A stretch of 64,000 nucleotides of DNA, taken from the NCBI GenBank assembly GCA_000697055.1, contig JNDT01001633.1, positions 28,201 through 92,200 of the forward strand. Direction: 5' to 3'. Source of the stretch: Saksenaea vasiformis B4078 (lineage: Eukaryota; Mucoromycota; Mucoromycetes; Mucorales; Saksenaeaceae). This document shows positions 1-9,339 of the stretch, in pieces (positions within the stretch are counted from its first letter, which is position 1; every line of letters begins with the position of its first letter). A model generated the notes under the pieces. The model was not told the origin of the DNA. It worked only from the letters and a program-made list of their open reading frames with translations, and did not search any database. The position numbers and the translations under genes are program-made.

Positions 1-99
1 TTGGGACTGAGTTACTTGCATTGGCAAAAGTGGAAATTGGTCCAAATACTTTTTCAGGGGTAGTGTAATCTTTATGTATCATATTATATATCAAGGCTC

Positions 100-483
100 T
101 CAATCCTCGTTTTTTGTTCCTTCCTTTTGTTGCCTTGCATTTGCATGGGCTAATTCTCTCTGAGCTTGCTGAATTTCCTCACTTCGATTTACTAGTAATT
201 GTTTGGTTTCCGTCACTGAATGGATGAGTTTTCCCGTAGTAGCAAGGATAGTCCCTGTCATGCCTCGTAGCAGACCATGATACCAGAACGATGCCAACGG
301 TAGCGCCCCAAGAAATCCTACAAAATGGTCAGGCATATTGGATAATAAGAAAGTAAAACAACCTTCAACGGTCCAGCTTTCTTCATGCCGTTCAACTTTG
401 AAGCTCCTACTGCCTGGAGTAGTCTCCCGAAATCTTAGAGTAGTGGTCACTGGTAAATTTAGCTCGAAAAAAGGGAAATACAC
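100..483 (-). CDS. Small putative membrane protein, family not recognised
   Basis: An open frame of 127 codons ends at about 100. An internal ATG at 336 would give a 78-residue protein starting MPDHFVGFLGALPLAS. That part has two short hydrophobic stretches (residues about 4-18 and 24-36 of the short form), then a polar, probably helical tail rich in Q, E and K (NRSEEIQQAQRELAHANARQ). The shape resembles small organelle membrane proteins, but I cannot name a family. The first 49 residues of the longer form have no visible domain, so the shorter start is preferred. The overlapping plus-strand ORF at 338-688 is low-complexity and looks like a shadow. It could also be the last exon of a gene with more exons upstream. 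Confidence 0.4.
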   Translation of the reverse strand: MYFPFFELNLPVTTTLRFRETTPGSRSFKVERHEESWTVEGCFTFLLSNMPDHFVGFLGALPLASFWYHGLLRGMTGTILATTGKLIHSVTETKQLLVNRSEEIQQAQRELAHANARQQKEGTKNED

Positions 484-1034
484 GAGGGCGTATGTGTTGT
501 GTCAAATCTATGACACCACTTTTTTCATTGAAACATATCTGGTGGACTGTAGGCTATTTTTTGTTAAGCGCCTTCCATGTCAAGAAAACGCTACAAAACG
601 AAGCAGTCCGTTACTTTTCCTCTTTTTCTTTTTTCCTTTCTGTGAAATCTTACTCTCGGATTTTGACAACTCCGCGTGTCGCGAGTAAAGGTGAAACAAA
701 CTCTGCGTCAGGAAAGAAGTAGCTGTCCAGGACATGTCGTTGCTTAACATCAACGAATGAGTACAGATCAGTGGCGATACCTGGCGTGTTGGTGTTAGTA
801 TGAGAATTTAGATTTCAAGCGACATTACTAGCAATCAGGGCATTGTAGTCATCGCTAAGCACCACCTCATGTTCAAAATCCATTAGTTTACGAAAATTGA
901 AAAGAAAGAAGAAAAAAGGGGGAAGGCTACACCGAAAGCATGTATGCAGTAGACTCTGCTGTGGAGTGCAGTATTGTTGTTCTTCTGTTCCACCAAAAAT
1001 GGCGCCCATACTGTTCCGTCTCATGGTTCTTTCT

Positions 1035-1085
1035 GGGCGTAAAATTTATTTAGAGTAGCATAAAACATATTTCAATAGATAATAG
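1035..1085 (-). repeat. Fragment of the dispersed repeat family (terminal module)
   Basis: The stretch beginning GGGCGTAAAATTTATTTAGA and followed by GTAGCATAAAA is the same module that ends repeat copies at 2590-2634 and 45815-45858. Only this end module is recognisable. A possible opposite end (TTCAAAATCCATTAGTTTACG) lies at about 873-893. Confidence 0.5.
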
Positions 1086-1303
1086 TACACCTTTGATAGT
1101 TGAAAATAAGCAATTTTGTACGCTGAATATTAGCAGTGAAGCGGATAGTCGGCAAAATACAAGGAGAGATGTATAAGTGAATAGAGCAATCTACGCATTG
1201 CTATCACCTTCCTTTCAACATAGGATGACATCCTGCGTTATCATGCGTAATACGGAAATCCACGCTAGACTAAGCTGCTGATACTAATAACAAATCTGCA
1301 ATG

Positions 1304-1576
1304 TTACTTGAAGCTTCCGATGGCGAAGGCGTTTGAAGTATCCGTCTTTATTGTACTTTTCCCAAAATTTGATTATTGTCTCTTCCTCGTCTGTGTCAAA
1401 AGATGATCTGAAAGGTTTATTTGAGTTGAGCAATCTTGAGTTGTGAGCCACTGCGTCAAGCACAGATTCATGAGATGGGATTTTGACGGCTGTCTGTCAA
1501 GCAACTCGCCAACGTCTCGGATCAGTTGACCGGGATATATACCGAAGTACTGTAGAGCTCTCGTATCTACTTCCAC
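1304..1576 (-). pseudogene. Degenerate protein fragment, probably from a mobile element
   Basis: The minus frame from 1576 reads MEVDTRALQYFGIYPGQLIR... and contains SKSHLMNLCLTQWLTTQ. It stops at 1373, but a neighbouring frame continues the same kind of sequence (TIIKFWEKYNKDGYFKRLRH), so a one-base shift near 1385-1400 seems to have broken one reading frame. Sequences of the type 'HLMNxCLTxWL ... FWEKxxxxYFxxL' are, as far as I recall, found in multi-copy element proteins of Mucoromycota. No catalytic motif is visible. It sits directly beside repeat copy D. Confidence 0.35.
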
Positions 1577-1668
1577 TCCTCAATCTTGATGCAGAGACTT
1601 TTTCTTTTACTCTCACGTGAAATAAATAAATGCAATGCTGGACACGAGTTCGTCATTTTCAGCTCCTT

Positions 1669-2634
1669 CGTGGGCGTAAATTACTGGATTTTGAGTGCAC
1701 ATTTGCAATAAATGAATATTACGTGATGTTCAAATCGAATAACTGCTGTTATAGAAGGCGACATGTCTTGGCACGGAGGACTGGTTCATTTTGCGTCACT
1801 TCAAGTAATATTTCGTGCGTCGATAACCTCATTTTTTCATTAAGGTGCTTCAGCGATGGTTTTCCGGTACCCTTCGGAAGCGGTAAAAATGTCACACGAT
1901 AAGTAAAATGCCTTATTGAAACAAGAAATCGTTTTTTGCATTGTGAGTACTCCAGCAATGGATTCCCAGCATCCCATCGGAAAGCAGTAAAAATCTTTCA
2001 AGATAACCACAGGTTTCACCCAAAACAATCCATACTTAAAGGATCGTACGAATTTCTTTGCCTCTATTCTCTTTAACATCCCCGGTAAGGATGTCAATTT
2101 ATATACATACACAATTATTCATGTCCTTTTTGTCTATCGTTTAGCCTGCATGACCTCTGTCCCGAACCGTCCTAGCTGTGGTGACGTTTTTACCCATCAC
2201 TTAAGTAAGTAAAATAAATATTGTCGTGCTCAGCATTACTCCTCTTGTACCATAGATCGCTGGATGTTTGCATCGCTTCAAGTCCTCTGCACGGCGTAAC
2301 TCTTACTACTGGCCGTCGTCACCAGGTACCCCTCATGCTGGGCCCACCGGACTCAGGTGCGGGCTTGGCCAGGCCTGTAGGCCTACTTACCTTCGGGACA
2401 AGTAAACTGACATCAAAACATCTTCCATTTACTAATCGTGGACAATTTTTTATGCTGCTCCAATAAATTATGCATCCATCTGGGGACCAAGTTGATGTAA
2501 GTACGGTATTATTTTATCGCCAATTCGTGAACTAATGACCGCATATTCAAGTATTTTCTTAGCGCAAACTCGATTCTTTATTGACGCATAGTTTATTTAG
2601 AGTAGCGTAAAAAGCTGTTCAATAAACAGTAAAT
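1669..2634 (-). repeat. Dispersed noncoding repeat family, copy D (reverse)
   Basis: About 0.97 kb matching, by eye, the copies at 15298-16027, 60361-61127 and 62034-62650 (opposite strand) and 44991-45858 (same strand). Conserved blocks on the minus strand, in order, are an end module CTGTTTATTGAACAGC, a CAAACTTGGTC-like block, an inverted second module, GTGCAGAGGACTTGAAGCGA, GGTTCGGGACAGAGGTCATG, a CATCCGTACCGGGGATGT-like block, TTTCACCCAAAACAATCC read on the plus strand, and the far end CTCAAAATCCAGTAATTTAC. No ORF is conserved between copies. Confidence 0.7.
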
Positions 2635-2699
2635 CAGACAACACTACGTCGGAAACACGCAAAGAGACTTTCAAGGAGAAAGAAAGGACCGACAAGTAC

Positions 2700-3233
2700 A
2701 ACAAGCAGAAAGCTGCTTGCTTCAAACAGTATGGACACTGTTATTACAGTGACAGACGTCTTCCAGCGGTATGTGGAGGCATTAAAAGTGCGATCAACAC
2801 TGCGGGACTTCTATCACAATAAGCAAAACAGCAACGAGAGCATAACCCGTGAGCTATTCAACAAAATGGTGCAAGACCGTTTCGCATTGCGAGAACGGAG
2901 GTTCGTGTCTGATCGGGCAGAAGCAGACATGAAGGCACCACATACGGCGGTGAACAATTCCGCAAGCGGCACCGACGATATTGTCCTGTGGCCATGACCA
3001 ATGAATTCTTGTCTTCCCAAATTTGCAGCGCATGTTTCAACTTGATCGTGCGTCCGAAGCAGCGTAAAATGGTGAACGGGCGATGGAAAAAGGTATCCAA
3101 TAATGGCTCTTTCCCTCTGCATGAATCCCCAATGTCCGTCATACAAGCAGGACGTAACACACGAAATCAAACCAGTCACTTCCACGCTGGCCACCGTGAT
3201 CCACAGGTAATAGGTATGTCAAGGCTAACATGA
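2700..3233 (+). pseudogene. Decayed TnpB/Fanzor-like zinc-ribbon ORF (C-terminal part)
   Basis: Two frames (2731-2997 and 2988-3233) are pieces of one protein. The readable core has SSQICSACFNLIVRPKQRKM, then in a shifted frame near 3113-3150 SLCMNPQCPSYKQ, then in the previous frame NQTSHFHAGHRDPQVIG. This gives CxxC ... CxxxxC followed by an RD motif, the order of the C-terminal zinc ribbon and last acidic residue of TnpB/Fanzor-type nucleases. Stops and at least two frame changes make it dead. The upstream residues (SMDTVITVTDVFQRYVEALK) have no motif I can place. It lies immediately downstream of repeat copy D. Another zinc-ribbon transposase is the main alternative. Confidence 0.45.
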
Positions 3234-3599
3234 ATTAAGCTAAAGAACAATAACATAGGTGCGACACATGTCCCCGTTCCCACGGAAATACGATAGTGAT
3301 AAGTCATATTCACAGACAGTAAATGCTAGTGTACCTAACATGATCGTTGTTTTCGGCCCGTTCGGAGATCCTTTTTATATCAACGGAAAGCGAATTCCAC
3401 GTTGACGTAAAAAGATTTCCAGACGATACAAAACGCTGCAAAACTGGTATGAGCCAACGACAAACATATACACACAACAATGATGACCTAGGTAGCCATA
3501 TACAGCATTAAAAGCAAACGTTTTGTAATTTTGTCGGTCATGATTAGTCCTTCTGGCCAACAAAACATTTACCCTCTTTCGCTGTACGCCGCTCTATTG

Positions 3600-4700
3600 C
3601 TTTACCACGGATCGCACCGCGAGACAGCGATTAAAGGCCTACCTGACACATCACTTAAAACTTCAGACAGATAATGACCGTACCCATGCTTCCGCGGGAG
3701 AGTTAGTCGATCTAGAAGTGGTCCCTTTATCCATTTCCGGTTGGCAATCGTGTATGTCATACAATGAAGGGTTGACATCGCGTAATAGTAACTAGCATTC
3801 ACTTAGTCGATCCTTCTTTTCCGCCTGTCGAATGGCGAATCACAATCCTTCACACAGGTAACTTTCAAACGAAACGATACGACAACGCTCAGTTTACTGT
3901 TAAAAAAAAAAGCAAAAGGCAAACAGCGACGGTCAGTACATTCGATCATTATGTTATCGGCGGTCAAAGCACCTAAAACGCCATTACCAAGTAAAGCTTA
4001 ATTGGAAAATCGACGCGTGTTCTGAAGCTTTTATAGATGAGCTAGTCTCATATCCATTGCTTTTTGTAAAAGCTACTCATACAGTAACAGAGAATTTTCT
4101 AGCATGGATGCGTAAAACATATGATTGTCATATCACCCAACTTTATATCCCAGCAAAACAATTGGATATCATAGCAGAATGGTGGATATCAACATTCCTA
4201 GACGCAGTGACAAGTGAACAAGATAAAGTTCAAGGTAACACAAGCATCTATACTCAGTTTACTGCTGACTATCAAGTTGTACAGTGCCTCATGCACATAC
4301 GACACCTACACGACTGGAACTTGTGTACAATGTACCAAATGTGGAAGAGCTCGCGGATATATCCATTATCATTCCTCAAGCTGACCTTCTAAAGATTCTT
4401 GGCATGTGAGTGAAATCATGAGTTTTAGAACATAGAAAATGATAAACAAAAAAACAAAAAAACTGATTTGTAGAGTACGCCTGCTGAGACGCCCTATGAT
4501 GCAAACTATTCAAGAATATATATCAACTTCTACGCGAATTGACGTATCTAGATTGACATTATCACGGATCGGCATGTCTGTGGCACATCTTTCCAATGAG
4601 GGAAAGATAAAGGTACGGATGACTATAAAAGCAACCCGCGTTTGTTTTAAAATGGAATTAATTAGATTATTCCATATTCACCTAAAATTCAAGTGTTAAA
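3600..4700 (+). CDS. CENP-L-like kinetochore protein (Fta1/Iml3 family), multi-exon
   Basis: CENP-L pairs with CENP-N in the inner kinetochore (CCAN). Exons I can join are 3807-3857 (ends GESQSFTQ), 3997-4234 (starts LNWKIDACSEAFIDE, with NFLAWMRKTYDCHITQLYIP), 4285-4405 (with TRLELVYNVPNVEELADISI) and 4474-about 4620 (QEYISTSTRIDVSRLTL, NEGKIKV). Introns are 3858-3996, 4235-4284 and 4406-4473, and the last two joins keep frame. From memory, the human protein carries the same order: a W..K.FDC.. block, an LD(I/L)xF block and a final 'H(L)SATRLVRVSTSVASA...DGKIKI' block, which aligns well with the last exon here. N-terminal exons (about 3600-3800) and the last few residues are unresolved. Assignment is fairly sure; boundaries are approximate. 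Confidence 0.65.
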
Positions 4701-4896
4701 ATTATTAGAAGAGTTGTGTACAGTAGCTAGTTCTTCACTTGTATAACAAAAATAAATAATAAGGATGCGACGGCGATCGGAACCGGCAGCAACGGATGGG
4801 CCCACTTTTCCACGCTTATCGGACTGAAAAAAGAAACTCCCCTCACACCTTGGGCTTTTTTATTTATTTTTCTCTTTTTCTTTTTAACTTGTTGTG

Positions 4897-6511
4897 ATGG
4901 TCAAGGAAACTACACAACCTAAGGCTGTCAATATCATTCGTCCAACACATGCCTTCTCCTCTACTACAACTAAAAGGACCCCATCTGTTCATTCCTATGC
5001 AAGTTATACTTCGGCCCCGCCTGCGACCTCATCACCACGGAAGCCAAAGGTTTCCACAAAGATCGTCGAAACTGCTCCAAAACCACAACTTAATATTTAT
5101 CACCCTCCACCACGACCACAACAACAACCACATAGAGCCTCATCCGTCTTGTCATCGTCAGACTTAGGAAGAGGATCCACCGTGTCAGATCATGCTTCCG
5201 ACTTACGAAGAGTTCCATCCCCTCCACCGAGACCACACATTGAACTATATAAACCAGTTAAACGACAACCTCAAATTCTTACAAAGTCCTTTACTGTGCC
5301 CTCTTTCCAGCAGCAGCCCGAACAGCACCTTCCGCCTTCAAACCATGCCTATCCTTCCTCCACATCACATCGATCTGTATTAGGTCCAATCAGTACACCT
5401 GCCGGTACAGCAAATTCCCCGATACCATTATCACCACCACCAATGCATGCTCCTTCTATTGTTGTTGCTTCCACTTCGGCTGGGCCGAGAGTGCCGTCTA
5501 TGCATGACCCTGTTGAGTTTCAAGTCTCCGACGAAGAAACTGAAAGTGATAATGAACAAAAACAAGCTGACGAAGAGGATGAGGAAGGTGAAAAAGAAAA
5601 TAGCGACAACGTTGAGGAAGAAGAAGAAGGAAACGAGGAAACAAATGATGAAGACGAAGGAGAGCCAGTCTTGAGTGAAGCACGAGTGAATCGCAAGGTA
5701 AAACGGTAGTCGATCCAAGCTGATCTCATCTGACGACTTGATCAGATTGCAGATCTGGAAATTTCAAATCAATCCTTATTAGCAGTTAATGCAATGCTGG
5801 AAGCAACTGTGCGGAAGCAAGCTTCCCAAGTTACCGAACTAAAGAAGCGAATGAGCCAGTACGTCCATCCTAGAAGCAACCATTTCATATTCAGCGTATT
5901 TTTAGGGGTGATTACGTACATGTCGAACCTCTACCGTTGGATGACAAGAAAGAGGTAAAACTGATCCATTACTTTGAAAAAACAAAAAAACTAAATGAAC
6001 GAACCAGTTGGCTGATCTATCTGACGACGAATGGGAAAAAGATGAAGTTTTTATGCGCATACGCAGAATGACGGAGCAGATGATTGAACAAGCCGAAGCA
6101 GCAGTCAAATTTGAATATAAAGGACTTGGCCGCGTTCTGTCAAGCTACAATCCAGGTAAACTTGCACAAAGAAAAAGGAAAATAAGGTTGGTTTATTAAG
6201 AATATCATACAGAAGGTGGACCCAGTGGCGATGATCCAACGGCGGATCCGGAAGAGGCTGACGATGAGACAAAGGAAGAGAACGAGGATGGGGAGGATAT
6301 GAAAGAAGAGACCGAGAAAAAGAGCCCCAAGTTGTCCGTTCCGCCTCGTCATGAGAACAGACATCGATCGGGATCTACTACGATACCTCGTCGACCAAGT
6401 GCTGCCCGATCATCCTCCTTCCAGAAAGATAAACCGACTGCCACATCTTCCACGACAAAAACAACAACAAACAAGAAGAAAGCAGCATCAAGAAAAAGTG
6501 CACCTCACTAA
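4897..6511 (+). CDS. Acidic, proline-rich coiled-coil protein of unknown function
   Basis: Start ATG at 4897 (MVKETTQPKAVNIIRP). Five exons join in frame, with introns 5697-5745, 5859-5905, 5955-6007 and 6156-6212 and stop near 6511. The first about 200 residues are low-complexity (P, S, Q, H), with two similar motifs, LNIYHPPPRPQ and IELYKPVKRQ. Residues about 205-265 are very acidic (EEETESDNEQ, EEEEEGNEE). Exon 2 (IADLEISNQSLLAVNAMLEA...VTELKKRM) looks like a coiled coil, followed by a conserved-looking segment DEWEKDEVFMRIRRMTEQM and a basic tail (TTTNKKKAASRKSAPH). I do not recognise a family. It is convergent with NAF1, 220 bp away. Confidence 0.7.
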
Positions 6512-6730
6512 GGAAAAAGGAAAAAGCATACTTTATGTATTACATCCATGTCTCTTATATCACCTATTGCTTGCTCATCACAACAAGATGTTCATCATAC
6601 CCCCCACACCAACGCTATGTAGAATTTGTTTTCTTTTTATTTCGATACATGAAATGCTTGTATGTGATGGCTTTATTACCCATGCAACTGATCTCAATGC
6701 AAAAATATCGAACCAGAGATCCAGCCCTAT

Positions 6731-8449
6731 TTATTCATCGTCTTCTGTAGATGGCGGAGGTGGTTCTGCAAATAACGCGCGTACAGATCGAGGTGCAGGT
6801 GTTGAGGAGGATGCTGGTGCTTGCGGTGGCGGAGGGAAGAAAGAAAGTGGTTGCGCAGGATTCGTATATTTTGGTGCAGGCCCATTTCCGCCATACGGGT
6901 TCGCCAAATGCGGAGATGGTTGATGCGTAGAACGCTGTGCCTGATTCTGATACCCCGACTGTGCCTGCAGGTGGTGCACCTGTTGTGTCGACGGCTGGCC
7001 ATAATACATAGGATGATGATGATTTGGCTGATTTTGTACCGGTGGCTGATGATAGTTCGCTGGAGGAGGCGGGAAAAGACCTTCGGAAATGTCAGCATAA
7101 CTTTGAATCTGTCGTCGGGGAGGAATCGCTTCAAAATTAGGTTCTCCTTGAGGCGCTACAGCACCACCCTTCTCCGGAATGCTAGATGCCCTAACACCAA
7201 TGTCATTATTTCATCTATCCCATCCAAACCACTCACGATTTTCCACTGCTTCCTGATTTGGTTTTTCTCCTAGATCATCATCTCATTAACAACTGGTACA
7301 TTAGATGGATCTAACTTACTTCCGTTTTCGTTTGTACTCCATTTCTTTCTCATCGTCCGAGAATTCCAGTTCCTATGATAGGATGTTACAAACCATTAAT
7401 GTGATTAAAATAGTAATACTTACATCGTCACCAGCTTCCTCATCAAATAGATTACTTGCGTCTGAGCCCTTCAGTAGCTTGATCTTCTCCACTTCTACCA
7501 ACTGAGTCTTCTGATACTCCGGAACATAGAACACTTTGGCACCAACAATGGCTCGTTCCTTATCGATTTCCTCTGCCGAGTTGTAACGGACGGAATAGAA
7601 TGGCCTCGCAACCGGTCCAAAGGTCTCAAACACCTTTCCTCTTGTGTTACCGAAACCCATAGATGAAAACCTCCGCTCTCTTACCTCACCCATAGTCTCT
7701 CGATCTTCATAAACGAACAAGGATCCCATATCCAGAATGGAATCTTCACATCCTGGTAAACTTTGCACTACAATGACCTTGTCAATCGCCCGGAAGACGT
7801 TACCGATCGGTATTAATTTGGTATGTGGTTGGATCTCGAATGTTGGACGTTCAATATGAAAGTCTGTGATTTCATGTGCTGTTCGTATGACTTGGCCAGC
7901 TATTCCTTCGTCGTCATCTTCGTCCATTTTCACATGTTCGTCCGCTTGCGGCGCAGCTCCTTCACTAATCATTTCTTCTGTAAATAGCGCGTCCTTTGTC
8001 TGTATTACAAAAAAAAATACCTCTCAGACGAGGATGAATCATCGCTACTGTCATCGTCACTGTCAGAAGAAATTTCTAAATCGCTACTCTCATATCCCTT
8101 TTCCGCTTTTCCTCCATTGGCAATGGCAGCATCGATGCTGGCTTCCACTGCTGAATGCGATTCATTTACAGTCGCTTCAGAAATCTCAATATCTTCTTGC
8201 TTGTCTGACTAACAAAAGTATTGGTATCGGTTTTATAATGCAACGACTACGATCTACCTGTGCGATCTGATCGTGTCCGTTTGCTACAGGGCGCAGGACT
8301 GATATCTCCGTTGTGGTTGCATTGTTCAATACGGTATCATGCTGTTGTAATACGACTTTCGATGAGTCGTCTGTATTGGATAGCGTTGATGCAGAAGCGT
8401 CTTGATCGGACGATGAAACCGTACGCAACAAGGTAATGCTTGCGTCCAT
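6731..8449 (-). CDS. NAF1: H/ACA ribonucleoprotein assembly factor NAF1
   Basis: NAF1 is the nuclear chaperone that binds the dyskerin/Cbf5 homologue during H/ACA snoRNP assembly and is later replaced by Gar1. Start ATG at 8449 (MDASITLLRTVSSSDQ). A serine/acidic exon follows around 8015-8210, then the Gar1-like beta-barrel domain at about 7850-7430: TKLIPIGNVFRAIDKVIVV, LDMGSLFVYEDRETMGEV, GKVFETFGPVARPFYSVRYN, VGAKVFYVPEYQ and KGSDASNLFDEEAGDD, all typical of NAF1. A KEMEYKRKRK-like basic exon follows near 7320-7350. The C-terminus (to 6731) is proline/glutamine rich (FFPPPPQAPASSSTPAP), as in fungal NAF1. At least four short introns interrupt it. Family assignment is secure; exact joins are not. 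Confidence 0.85.
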
Positions 8450-8764
8450 GGTAAGAACCGAAAAATGTCAAAAAATTTTCGGCATTACTGGTTTTTGTGA
8501 ATGACTTCGTAAATTTTGGCACTCAGTTTAGCAATGAGCTGGGATTTCCCGCCTTCACAGTGGATGTGCCAAGGATGGTGAATAAGTTCGCTATCCGGCA
8601 ATATTTATCTGAATTGTACCAAAGAACTTCATAACGCGTAGCTTTAGCAATGTCATCATTTGTCCACGCCGTAGAGATGGTCTTTTCTTTTAAAATATCC
8701 TGTATACTTAACTAGTAATCCGCACTTCTGATAGTAAGGGGCTCTGCGTGCTTTACCAGTACCA

Positions 8765-9316
8765 ATGCAATTTTCTCACTTTCTCCGCAGAATATCAATT
8801 GTGTGCAAGATCATGTCATTACGTCAATACCTATTGACGATATTCTGCTCATCAGTAGCAGTAACCATCAATCCTCCATCCAAGACCTTCTTGGTCCGCC
8901 TAGAAGAAATACTTTTGAGTCCCTGCGTTTTCCCTGTAGAAGCCGCATTCAAGCACGGTAATCCTCACCTTCGAGAGATTCTAAACCATTCCCGTTATGC
9001 AGATCAAGCCTGTGTCCAAGTATGTAGCTTTAGGAACTTTATATGTCGTGTTCTGCTTAACTGTATCAGTATACTAGATGGTATCATCATCCGTGATAAT
9101 TGGACAGAAACACGCCTCCTACAGAATACGGATTCGGATCCAGCTCACATGGCCAGTATGCCATTCATTCCATGGGAAGCAATTCTGGAGTCATCTAGCC
9201 TGTTCTATACTTCATCGCGCTCATTCCATCCTCTGCCATATTTCTTTGATGCTATCCTCGATTATCCCATATATATGGTACGGTTATCACAGGTTTGCAT
9301 CCATCATGCGACATGA
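8765..9316 (+). CDS. Unrecognised ORF, possibly spliced
   Basis: A 183-codon open frame with fairly protein-like composition (NHSRYADQACVQ; RDNWTETRLLQNTDSDPA; SSRSFHPLPYFFDAILDYP). A plausible intron (GTATGT at about 9020, AG at about 9076) lies inside, but removing it moves the reading into another open frame that ends at 9338, so the true structure is unclear. No domain, catalytic motif or signal sequence stands out. It may be a remnant; the neighbouring 2.5 kb downstream has no gene I recognise. Confidence 0.25.
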   Translation: MQFSHFLRRISIVCKIMSLRQYLLTIFCSSVAVTINPPSKTFLVRLEEILLSPCVFPVEAAFKHGNPHLREILNHSRYADQACVQVCSFRNFICRVLLNCISILDGIIIRDNWTETRLLQNTDSDPAHMASMPFIPWEAILESSSLFYTSSRSFHPLPYFFDAILDYPIYMVRLSQVCIHHAT

Positions 9317-9339
9317 TTCCGACTGTGTTGAAAGGTAAA

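Noticed and set aside
338..722. Plus ORFs rich in F, L and S near the left edge
   Set aside because: Low-complexity readings of a pyrimidine-rich stretch, overlapping the better minus-strand frame.
5431..5729. Minus and alternate-frame ORFs over the acidic region of the coiled-coil gene
   Set aside because: Runs of S, F and L that mirror GAA/GAG codons; plain shadows.
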